Shown here: piece by piece, positions 25,701-37,700 of the stretch
How positions within the stretch are numbered: the stretch's first letter is position 1
Layout of the letters: every line of letters starts with the position of its first letter
Origin: Orientallactaga sibirica
Lineage: Eukaryota; Chordata; Mammalia; Rodentia; Dipodidae
Reading direction: 5' to 3'
Length of the DNA: 64,000 nucleotides
Assembly (NCBI GenBank): GCA_036365145.1
Contig: JAEOAD010000034.1
Span: forward strand, 21,814,001 to 21,878,000
Program-made: the position numbers and the translations under genes
Notes under the pieces: model-generated
The model's input: only the letters and a program-made list of their open reading frames with translations
Databases searched by the model: none
Told to the model about the DNA's origin: nothing

Positions 25701-28700
25701 TTTTTTTTGGGAGACAGGGTCTCTCACTGAACCCGAAGATCAGATTTGACTAGACTACTTAACCAGCAAGCCCCAGGGATCCTCCTGTCTTTGCCTCCCC
25801 AGCACTGGGATTTATGGCTATGTGTCACCATGCCCAGCCCAGCTTTTACAAAGGAGCTGAACTCCCTCCTGTGGGACAGTAGTGCTGGGACACCATGACC
25901 TTCACCACATATGGCTTCAAGATGTCACCAACACAGTGACAGCCCCAGATGTCATTAGCATGTCAAATGGGTCCTGGAGCCGGCCCTGAAACCTTGTACC
26001 CAGGGCCTAGAAGTCCCTTCTGTGGAGGAGGAGGTATAGCATCCCAGGACGGGGTGTCACATCCCAGAGCCCTTGCCTTCCTGCCCTGTGCCTACCTCCT
26101 GCCACCAGGCTCCACGAGGATTGAGGTCTAGACTTTGGCTATGTTGGCCTCCCCCTCCTGTCAGGGTATAAATAGCATTGGCTCGGGAGCAGAGGACCTT
26201 CCCTGACCCACGCCTGTGTGACCCATTTGCTGAGCATTCTTGAGAGGCAGCAGGCCTGGCCTCAGGACACGCGGGACCCGTCCCAGCAGCACGTTGGCAC
26301 ACAGCGGGAACAGGGCCACCCAGCACCATCACAACCCACATCCTTGTATGCAGAAGAGATGACTCTACCTGATCAGCTTCGCCTGTCCACCTCCCATTCC
26401 CCACATCTAGAACCTTCTCTACTTCCTCACAGCCCCGTGTGAGTCACTGCCTGGCACCCCCTCCCCAGCAGTGCCAGGCAGAGGGAGGTATGGTCATCAC
26501 TACTTGTGGAAAGACAGGTAGAGCAAGGCTACTGCTACCCCAACTTCGCTTCCTGGCCTTGTGCCCACAGGGTAATACAGCTCTCCACAGGCGGTGGTCC
26601 CCAGACACCGGGATGGAGAGAGGCTGTGAAGATTGCAGTGACGGCCACTTCGTGTACCATGGCACTCAGAAGCCAGGCCATGGTAAACCACAGCAGAGCA
26701 CGCTCCCTAGACTGCCTGGTCCCAACGCACAGAGGCTCTGCGGGTCAAGGGCTGCCACTCTTTGCTCTATGCACTGCCTTTTTATTGACCCACTGAGGAG
26801 AGAAGGGACAGCCACTCATGGCACTGGCCAAGGACCACTTACCCGGCTGCCTTTGGGGCCAGGATCTCCTACTGGTCCAGGAAAGCCCTGAAACACAAAG
26901 ATAGAGGGGCAAGGACATATGGAGACACACTCTTCTCAATAAACATCCCGGGACAAGGCCTGTCTCTAGGGAGAGCCTCGGCTGCCCCTATGGACCACGG
27001 GGTGCATTAGACTAGAGCTCTTAACCCCAAACCCTATCCTCCCAGGGATGGCTCTGGGTGTGACTGACTGGGAGGAGTCTCATGAACTGTCTCCTTCAGT
27101 CCAACTACACCTATGGAGTCTCCCAGCCTGCAAAGAGGGGCTATTGGGCCCCTGACTAGCCCTTTCCTTAAGATCCACCCTTGGGCAGTCACCTGGCCCC
27201 AGCCCACAGCCTCCCTCTGCTTGGGGCACACTATGGCCACAGCTTCCAGAAGCCATATACTGCACCTGCCTGCCAGGGTAACCTTTGGCCCCTGGGCTGC
27301 CCTTGGGTCCTGGCTGCCCCTGCAAAGGAATAGAAAGAAATGTAAGGCAAGGCAAGGCTCTGGGCATCACAAGTCCAGGTGGTGGAGGACAAGGGTTGAC
27401 AATGGACAAGGAGAGGGGAAAGAAGGTGAGATGAAATGGGAAGAAGACAAGTGGCCCCTGAACCCCCCTCTCCCCCCTCCCCCGGAAACTGGTCAGACCA
27501 GCTCTGGGAACAAAGCCCTTTGCTCAGAATAAGAAAGTTCAGAGGAGGCCTGGCTGTCTGTCTTTTGGCAGGGCTGCTGTTTGAATTGGGCCAGGAGGCC
27601 AAAATTCCTGCAAACACCAAGGTGGGTGGAGGGGATAATATCCCCTAAGATTGCCTGGGACAGGCCAGCTATTCATGACTCCAACCAGAGCACAGGGGCT
27701 CCTGCCAGCCTTGAGGCCTGGTGGTGTGGACTCCGGCTCTTCCAGGCCAGTGTGGCTAGGGGAGTGTCTGGTGTGATGGGCCCTGCAGAGTGGAAGCCAG
27801 GCAGCCTGGCTCACGGGCTCTGGAGCAGGTCTAGGGAAGAGGCCAGAACCAAGCAGGGATTGTGTAAAGGGACAGCAGGTAGTGAAGGCCAGGCTCACCT
27901 GTTCTCCGGGGTGCCCTGCCGGTCCAGGATGGCCTTTGTGTCCCTGTGGAGGGGAAGAGTTGGCATCAGGCAGGGAGGACACACCCAGCCTACAGTGATA
28001 GGACACAGCACCCAGGCTCACCAGCAAGGGTGTGGCACATATGAAGTCCAAGTGGATAACTCACTGTCTGGGGTTCTAGAGTCCCATGGGGTCATTTCTG
28101 CTCATAGCAGTTGTGAGAGCAGAAGATGAGGGAGGACGGGGGATCAGCTGCACACAGGGTAGTCTGTGGCCCAGTGATCAATATCCCACCATGCCTGTGA
28201 AATAAATCGAGGAGGGCCTGCTAGTCAGAAGCAGGGGTAGAAGGTCTGTTACACCGTGAGCATGGACAAGGTCAGAACTGTGGACATCTCAACCACCATG
28301 AGGTGGGAGTGCCTGGTGCTGTCAGGACCCACCCGCTCTCCTTCATGGACACTACCTTACCCAGAGCTGCTGCCTCCTCCCGCTGGACTAGCTGCTATCC
28401 CAGGGAAGAGGAGGGGCCGCAAGGCCTTGACAGAAGGCACTCAGCAATGCCTAGGGCCAGCCTCGATCTTCTGTCCGCCCTCAGACGGCATGGACCCGAA
28501 GACCCCTGGCTGACCCCCTTGCAGGGGCCTCTGGGCTTGGAAGAAATGCTTTCCTTGATTGACTATGTAACTTGGGGTGGGAGACTAGTGGAGAACTTAG
28601 AACCCTGAGTCCCCTTCAATTCTGCTATCTTGGAAACCCTGCCTTCCAAGACTCCTTGAGAACCTATGCTTCCCCCTGGCCCAGACCTGACAAATGTAGT

Positions 28701-31700
28701 CTGACAAGTGGCAGACAGCATGGATTGACTCACACCCACAAATGCAGTAACACGTAGGTGCGTGCTGGTACCCTGTGCCTGGAAGATGCGCAGGAAGTGG
28801 GTGGCACTGTTCACCACAGAGCAGTCCGTCTGAGGCGAGAGGCCTGAGGGGTTCACCAGCACTCCTCTTGTACCTTTGCACACCTACCAACGTCCCTTTG
28901 CACACCCACAAAGATCGCTCCTCATGGGATGGCCTCTCACATCTACACCTAGGCCATACCCAGGCGGAAAGTCCTCTGCCTGGAGCATGTGCTTGCCTTC
29001 CCGGTTGGCAAGCTGGACCACAGGCCACGGCCAGCAGCTGGCATTCGAAGAATCAGAGCTCTTGTTTCAGGCCTCCAACACTGTGCTAGTATTGGCTGTG
29101 TGACCTGAACCAATGACTCTACTTCTCTGACCCTTGATGTCCTCAGAAATGACAAGATGGGGAAATAAGGTTAACTAAGTGTGAAGCACCGAATTCAAGG
29201 GTCCTGGAAAGACCAGCTGCTGTTACCACTGTGCTCCTCATTTCTCATTCATTCATTCATTCATTCATTCATTCCACACACACTGAGTTTGCATGGGCCA
29301 GCATGGTTTTAGGCCTGAGAAGGAGACAGGCCTTAGTAGAGTTTACATTCTTTGGAAGGAACTAAAAACAAAGTAGCAGCATAGATAACGGTGGGTGGTA
29401 GGAGGGGGGAGGTTCCTGTAATGAGCAGAGTTTCTGTTTTGCAAGACATCCTGGATGTGGATTGCACAACAACCTGAAAGTATTTAATGCTACTGGCCCA
29501 GACACTGAAAATGGTTAAGATGGCAAATTTTACGTTACTTATATTTTATTTAAAATTTGAGGAAGGGGAAGAGATTGGGTGCACCAGGGCCTCCAGCCAG
29601 TGCAAATGAACTCCAGATGCATGTGTCACCTTGTGCAGCTGGCTTACATGGGTACTAGGGAATTGAACCTGGGTCCTTAGGCTTTGCAAGCATGCACCTT
29701 AACTGCTAAGCCATCTCTCCAGCCTCACGTTACATATTTTTTTACAGAGAAGTAAAGTCTGTTAGTGAGAAGAGCTATGGGGACAGGGAGGCAGAGTTAG
29801 GGGACAGAGAATGGCATTGCTGAGGACTTGTGACAGCAGGCTAGGGAGCGGGGAAGAATCTCCGAGGGATGAGTGACAAGAGAGGTGGACATCGCTTGGT
29901 TCTCTGCAAGGCATTCAGGCAGAGGAGCCAATGGTACGAAGGCCCAGGGGTGGGAATGCTCTCTGTGGCCCCCTGAAAGCAGTAGAAGACCCGCGGGACT
30001 TGAAGAGAATGAACAACGTGACAAAGAAGGAACCAGAGGTCAGAGCTGGCTTGTGGGCTGTGACGAGAAGCTCCAGGTCACAGGGACACAGAATGGTATG
30101 ATGCATGTGACCACCACGATGGTCATTTTTCCACCTGGAGCATGCCAATGAGGAGGAGCGAGAGTCTCCTTTATGCTCACAGAGCAGCACATTCTGCACA
30201 GAGCTGCTGCCTTCTCCTCTGCTGGACAAGGTCCACGTAAGCCTGTGTAAGCCCAGCCACACCTTGCACTCGTGGCTATGTGACTTAACATGGGCAATCA
30301 CCCTCTCTGCCAACCTAGGCCTCCTTCAAAGGTTGCAAATGGCCCACAGACTCACAGGGTCAAGACGCCAAAGGAACTACATGGAGGGGTCAGGCAATCA
30401 AAAACCGCAGCAAAGAATAAATTCTCAAACACTTTCTTCCTGCAAAGGAAAGGGGTACATGCAGTGAAGCCCTAGACAGAGGATTAAAGCAACCTTTGCT
30501 GGAGAAAGAGCTAGAAGGAAATGAGTGACCACCAGCACTTTAACATACCAGCTCACTGACACTTTTCCTCAATGCCCGGACGTAGGAATCCACAGGCACA
30601 CGTACCAATGAGGAAACCAGGACCCACAGGGGGAAAGAGACATTTCTGAAGCCACACAGCATCCTAGGGGTAGCACCAGGATGATGATCCCAATTTCTAT
30701 GCTCTTAGCCACCAACCACAAAGGCTGTGGCTGGCCTGGACAAGTCCCAGGACCACCCAAGGAAAGCCCCCAGCCCCCCACACTATATAGATGCACCCCC
30801 TTGGAACAGACCATCAGAATGTTGCAACACCTTCAGGGACAGGTCAGTCATAGACCCCTGGAGTATCTGCATGGGACGAAAGCCATCACTTGGACAGTCT
30901 CCCTCCTCACTAGATAGAGAAACTGAGGCTCAGAAGGGGGACAAGTCTGGCTCCAGGTCATAAAGGAAGCTATAGCCAAGCTTGGACTGTTCCCCCAAGG
31001 TCCTCTGGGCTGGGCTGGGCTCTTCCCATCAGTGGACCCCACACTGCTTTGAACATTCCTGTGAGCACTCACATCCCCTGGCAGGAACAGTGTAGGTGGA
31101 GCACAGTCAAAGTGGGAGGTGGGCTGCGGAGGGACTCTTTTGGCAGTGTTTACCAAACAGCTTCAAATGACAGGGCTTGGGATGCAGGACTCTAAACCAT
31201 TATCTTCTCTGGGCCCAGCAATTACAGGGCCCAGCCCAGACCGCAAGGTGGACTTGCGGGCATGACTTCCCGTGTATGATGGGGGCCAGTGGGCCAAGAG
31301 CACACTGTAGGGGAGCTCGGGCCGCTGGTTGCCAAGCAGGCGGGTCTCCGCAGGCCCCGTGTTTATAATAGAACGTGCTCTCTATTTTGGTTTGGGAGCC
31401 AGATTAATCATTGCTTACAGTGCATGAGGAGACGCCAGACATCACCTCACCACTACTACAGACGAGTCTCTAGCTGGAGCTATGCTATTTGGGCTTTGGG
31501 TACAGAGGGAGGGCACTCAGTTCTTGCCTGGGGGTCTGGACACCTATGAGTACTTGGTGCTCAGTTGCTCCCCAGATCCACCTCAGCTCCCCTGGTAGGA
31601 AAATCACAGAACCTAAGGGCTTCCAATGGAACTCGCACACCCCACACAGCAGTCAGCAGGTCATTAGGAAATCAATGTGATACTGCCCTCTCTGGGTTTC

Positions 31701-34700
31701 AGTTTCCCCAGCTGACCTCTCAATGGACTCAGAACTTGTTAGATTCTAGATAGAGACCGCTGGGAATGCAGCTTTACTTTGGAGTCCTGGCTGCATGCTT
31801 GCCTCTGTATATCAGAGAGCTGCTTCTAGGCTTGTACCCTGCCATTCGGTTGCCTTTCCCCTGTCCGCAAAGTTCTATTGCTTTCGCCACCCTCACACCC
31901 TCACACCCCTACTCAGTGGAAAGTGCCACTACACCCAGGTAAAAGTGCTTCTTTTAATTTTACCTTTTCTGGAACAAGTTTCTCTTTTATCCTATGTTCC
32001 TTTTTATAAAGGGAAGTTTATATTTGTATAAATTCTATAGGGACTTTTTAAAAATTTTTGCTCGTGGGCTGAGAGATGGTTTAGCAGTTAAGGCACTTGG
32101 CTGCGAAGCCTAAGGATCCAGGTTTGATTCCCCAGTACCCATGTAAGCCAGACGCACAAGGTGGTGCATGTGTCTGGAGTTCATTTGCAGTGGCTAGAGG
32201 CCCTGGTGCTCCCATTTTCTCTGACCCCCTCCAAATAAATAATATAAAATATTTGAATAAAAAAGAAATTGTAAGATTCTAAACCAGGTAGCTTGTCTAG
32301 AAGCGAACTAGGACACAGTGGGGTTGTCAGACATCACACTCTGCTCGGTGGAATCTTGAGGGCTGGACACTAATTTTGATATCATTCATTCATCATTATT
32401 CATTCATTCAACAAATGTTTGCTGAGCCCCAACCATGACAACGGCTCAGGGACAAGCAGTAGTGAACAGCAATGGTCAAAAGCAGATGGGTCCCCAACCT
32501 TCTAGAAGTAGCTGGGATACTAAGTGCACATGGAAGGAGATGAAGAGGAACAGAGCACAGGGTTGGTGGCAGAGACAGGATGGGACACAAAAGAGGCCCC
32601 AGGCAGGCTAGCCCAAGAGGCTCTCCTGAGGGGCTCCCCAGAGCTGGAGTACCACACATTGGCAGGTGCTGAGACTGCCTCAGTCAAATAAGGACTCTGC
32701 CTTATCCCAGCTTTCCAAGGACAGAGACCAACTGGGTGGCACAGGAGAGCCAGTGAGCCACAAGGGCTTGGGGTTTGGTTGGAAAGGGGGAAATGAGTTT
32801 CAATATGACTACCAATTTCCTTCCATTAGCCATATCTAACTGGGGCATGTATTAAGAAAGTCAGAGGTAGTATCAGGGCTTATCAGGAAAGTTCAACTGG
32901 GCTGAAGAGATGGCTTTGTGGTTAAGATGCTTGCCTGCAAAGCCTAAGGACCCAGGTTCCATTACCCAGGACCCACGTAAGCCAGATGCACAAGGTGGCA
33001 CATGCATCTGGAGTTCATTTGCAGTGGCTAGAGGCCCTAGGTGCCCATTCTCTATTTTCTCTCTCTCTGCCTCTTTCTCGCTCTCTCTCAAGTAAATAAA
33101 TAAATAAAATTCAAACAAAAATTTTAAAAAAAGAAATTTCAGCCGGGCGCGGTGGCACACGCCTTTAATCCCAGCATTCGGGAGGCAAAGGCAGGAGGAT
33201 CACCATGAGTTCAAGGCCATCCTGAGATTACATAGTGAATTCCAGGACAGCCTGGGCTAGAGTGAGACCCTACCTTGAAAAACCGAAACATGAAAAAAAA
33301 AAAAAAAAAAAAAAAAAGAAGAAGAAAAAAAAAGAAATTTCAACTGGTAATGCCTGCCTGAGATACAGGAGAAAGGGGGCAAGATGGAGCCAATGTAGGT
33401 GCCTCATGTGTGTTGCACCCGCTCAGGGAAACAAGGATAGCTGGGGGCAGGGCCTCTGACCTCAGTGCACTTGCTCAGTTGCAGAAACGTGCCCAGGGCT
33501 TCCAGCAACTAGCCTGCCTGCCAGAAAGAAGGAAATCCCAAGGAGGCTGATGGTCTTGAGAGGAGCAGCAAGGGGCGGATGCATAATGACGGGTGTGGAA
33601 AAGACACAGGACACAGCAGGCGCCAACACAGGTGGCCCTGGGCATTAATGGAGCTGAAGACTGAGAAGCAGGCTACTCAGCCTTGGCACTGTGGCTGAAC
33701 CCATGCACCTTTGGGTCTGGGGCCACTCTGTGTACCAGAGGTTCTAGCAGGATCTCCAGCTCCTACCCACTCCTTTCTTCCACTCCTTTTTATGTTGATG
33801 ACTAGAAATGTCTGTAGAGCTGGCCTGGTGGTACACACTTGTAATCCAAGCACTCAGGAGGTGGAGGCAGGACAGTCATCATGAATTTGAGGCCAGCCTG
33901 GGTGACAGAGTGAGACTGTCTCAAACAAACCAAAATAATAATAATAATAATAATAAAATTTTCTAAATGTCTGTGGACCTTGCTGACTGTCTCTGGAGGG
34001 CAAAGTCACTCCAGCTGAGAACCACTGGTCCATGGCAAAGAGGGCAGCTGGGTAAGCCTTGGGAGGCCGTGGCAGGAGGGGAGGATCTAGAAGCCTGCAT
34101 GGCTGGTGAGACATTAACTAGATAGAGGATTGATGGAGCCAGATGGACAAGAACCTTCAGCTGCTTCTTCCTCGTGACCATCATCATTCCTTCATCCTCC
34201 TTCTTCTCTTCCTCCCTCTTTCCCTCCCTCCCCTCTTTCTCCTTCCTTTCTCTCTCTTCTCTTACTTCCTTTCCTTCCTTTCCTCTATCTCCTTCCCCCC
34301 TCTTTCTCCTTCCTTTCTCCCTCCCTCTCTTCCTCCCTTTCCTCTATCCCCTTCCTCCTTTTCTCCTCCCTTCCTTCCCTCCCTCCATGGAAAGAAGGTG
34401 GGAAGGAAGGAGGCTTTCAGCCATCTGTTGAGTGTAGAACCGCAGGCGGGCACTATGTTCCTGTCTCCCGCCACCTCTGCTGCAATCCACCCTGTAGAGT
34501 GAAGCCACCAGTGGCTGCTTTGTCAAAAGACCAGGAAGAGCACATTCCACTCACACCTGGTCCAGCGGAAAGCACTGGAGCACAGGGAAAGTGTGTGTAC
34601 TGCCAGAGTGCCACTGCACTCACACAGAGCTCATCTCCCAGGTCTAGGATGGTCTCTGAGGCCTGATGTATAGCCTGCTCTGGCCACCAAGGGTAGAGGA

Positions 34701-37700
34701 GGTTTTGGTCCTCCAAGTCCCCTGTACCACAGAGCTGCTGGACGCAAGGGCAGCCTGGAGCCAGGAGACACACTAGCTATCCCAATGAGAATGAGACAGC
34801 CAGAGTGGGCAGCTGGGGCCATAGCTGGGTGCCAGAGAAGCTCAAGCCAAGGCCCTGAGCCCAAATGTGTACCAGCCAACTCACCAACCAGGAGGAATCT
34901 TCCTGCAAAAAGTGATTGACCCCAGAAACTACCTATAACCCACTGAAGGGGGTCTTTGGAGAACAGGGGCGGGGGAGAGGGGAAATAAGAGGATAACATT
35001 AAAGTTCCCAATAATATTAAGCAGTTTTTTAAAAGTAACCCTTAGGCTGCATTGTCCTTCCTACACTTCTGGAACATGGGCTGAGCACAGGCCCCTGCTG
35101 GAAGGAGAGCCAGACCACAAACCTGATGTGCATACTCTGGCTGGCGAAGCAAGATGCAGGGATAAAAATAACTAAGATGGTCAAGCGTTCCTGAGCAGAT
35201 GGTCATGATGGCCCGAAGGCTGGGTATAGCAGGAGGGCTGCCTGGAGGAGCCACAGGGCTGGCTTACAGAAGTCAGGGAAGAAGGCGTGAAGGGCGCTAT
35301 GAGCTGAAGACCCCATCCTGCAAAGCGATAGGTTCCTCACAATCAAGTAGAGACCCAGCGTGGCTGAGGAGGGGGATGGGAATGGGCCAGCATGACAGCT
35401 GCGGGGGAACGCACTCTGCAGAGGGTGGTCTTTCGCTCACAGCCCATCAACGAGGGGTGAGGGGCATCTCAGACTCAAAGGTTTCTGACCTGTCAGAGGT
35501 CACCAAGCAAGTCATGGTGATGGAAAGTGGGAGCGGAGCCCAGGCTCTGCTACTGGATCACACAGCATCAAACATGCAATGAAGAAATAGGGGACTGCGG
35601 AGGGTACGGCTCTCCCCATCACACACTGTAGGAGGGACACACTGACTCAAGATCACTTAGCCAGTGGGCTGTGGAAGAGGGCCACAAAAACCCCAGCACC
35701 TCTGCAGACAGTATCCTCTGAACTCAAACACCCTTGAGGCAGCCTGTGTGAGAGGTACAGCAAGCCAGGGGCACTTCTTGCTAACATCTCACTAACCACA
35801 CCACACCAACACACCCTGCCCCCAGAGGACAATGCTCAGAAACCTCCTGCCTCCCAGCCCCTGGCAAAAGGCTGTGGCCAGGGAGCGGGCTGTGTCAGAG
35901 GGCAGAGGTGATCACAGTGCCCCTTCTTGAAAGCTCAGCTTGGGGATAAGCCCATGACTGAGGCCAAGCTGCAAAACCAATGCCTACCTTCCGTCCCAAG
36001 GGTCCTGGATTCCCAGAGAGCCCAGGCAAGCCCGTGTCGCCCTGGAAGACACAGACAAGATGGTGAGGCAGGGAACTGAGAAGAGTGATCTCCCACTGGC
36101 TGCAACTGCTCAAGGAGGGTTCACTAAGGACACCTCAAAAGAGACCCAGGGGCCAGCCACCAAATGGAACAATAGCAAGAGAGGAAGTAGGGTCCCAGCC
36201 CCATAACCTACCAACTCACTGGCTTCAGTGGACTTAGCTTATGCATGGGGCTGTGGCAGATGACACTGTTTGGAGAGCGAGCGCTGATGTTAAAGCCGTG
36301 GTCTAACACACACTCCGGACCACGGTTTCCCCACCCTCGCTCTTGAGGCCACTCCCCATCACTGGGCATGATGGTCGCCAAGCAAAAGGAATTTCTGCCC
36401 CCACTGCCAGACCTAAAAACAAGGCCCACAGGATCAGAGGAGAAGTCCACAAAACTCACTGCCTCCAGCCAGCCTCCCATCTGGGCCTTTTGTTTAATCA
36501 TCTACAAGGTGGGCCCACCTCTCCCGGCTTCTCATATTGTGAGCAGGACCACACGGGAGAAAATGCAGGCAGGATCCACTGCTGGTTAAGACTGTTGATG
36601 ACTTTTCTCCCCCGGCAGGCTGCACAGCACTTTCTAGCACTAGGACAGCCAGCCAGCCAGCAGAGAGAAGGCTTGCAGCTCTGCTTGAGCTTGACTTCTC
36701 AGTGTCCCAAACATGAAGCATGAGGCCATTGCCAAGCCCTGGCTGGAGCGGCAATGCTAGCTCTCAGAGTGACTCCTGGACATGGACCAGAAGAAAGCCA
36801 GACAAACTTGAGCCTTCCTCCACGGTGCAAAGTTCAAGACACCCTGTGGATGCACCGGATCTCCAGCCCCCTCTTCCTGCCTGACCTTCACTCCAGGTCC
36901 CTTGCTCAGTCAGGGGGTGGACACTTTGGCCAATATTTTTCCTCACAAGCAAACCAATTGGTCTTGTAGCCTTGCAGAGCTAAGGAGCTCTGAATGCACG
37001 GCCTCTTTCCTTCTGTCGCCTAGAAACAATAAGCCTGCCTCTTCCAATGAGCAACTATGGGGGCTTTGATAGTCTGCTGGGAGCTTCCTACGCGTGGACC
37101 ACCAAGAAGCTTCTAGATGCCAGGATCAGGATCACCCAGCAGGTCCTGCAGAAAGCCATGTGGTACATCAGGTCAAAGGACATTCAGCAAAGTGTGTCTA
37201 TAGACCAAATCTCTTTTCCCATTTCATTGGCTGTAGCTGGGAAGGTGCTGGGAATGGCTGTGGGCTTGGTAGTGGGACAGGCCAAGCGATTCACGGTGAA
37301 AGCCAGGCTTCCTGCCTCTTGAGCCCTGTGTGGCTTCTGCCAAGAGGCCTCCGCAGAGGGTGGAGTTCCTTCTCCATTGTTGGAACCTACCTTGGCTCCA
37401 TCGTGGGCCTGCCCTGGTGAGAGCCCTGGGTCCCCTTTCTGTCCCTGAAATAAAAACAATTCTGCTTCAGTCACCAAGTCACCTCAAGAGGTCATCACCA
37501 CCCACCCCAGACTCCGCTCACAGCCCCTTTCCCTGCTTCTGTCCATCCCTCAAGTCCTCCTCCAAAATGGTCTTCCCCAGTCCCAGCATTGCCCTGCTCC
37601 AGCACCTTCTCCAGACTCCTACTTCCAGTGTTCCAAGACTTTCAGGATCAGATCCCAAGCCAGCCAATCCAAAGTCTGCTTTCCTGCCACTAGATAAGCC

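Larger units (their letters stand above)
24307..26842 (-). other. COL27A1 intron 10 (2536 bp), host intron of miR-455
   Basis: It contains the miR-455 hairpin near its 3' end, a B1/B4-like SINE fragment at 25688..25840, a short TG-rich run near 25550, and a MIR-like piece near 25345. The microRNA is known in human to lie in an intron of COL27A1, which supports the exon numbering used here. Confidence 0.85.
27944..35987 (-). other. COL27A1 intron 7 (8044 bp)
   Basis: It holds a (CATT)n, DIP-like SINEs (29571, 32066, 32901), B1 copies (33142, 33819) and the long polypyrimidine tract at 34189..34387. Apart from these, 28000..29240, 29750..32050 and 34400..35980 show nothing I can annotate. Confidence 0.8.

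Noticed and set aside
27581..28129. A 182-codon plus-strand ORF
   Set aside because: It runs antisense across exon 8 with no recognisable domain. The true coding strand is minus, and the length is unremarkable in GC-rich sequence.
34143..34502. A 119-codon ORF rich in Ser, Pro, Phe and Leu
   Set aside because: It is the translation of the polypyrimidine tract and has no other support.
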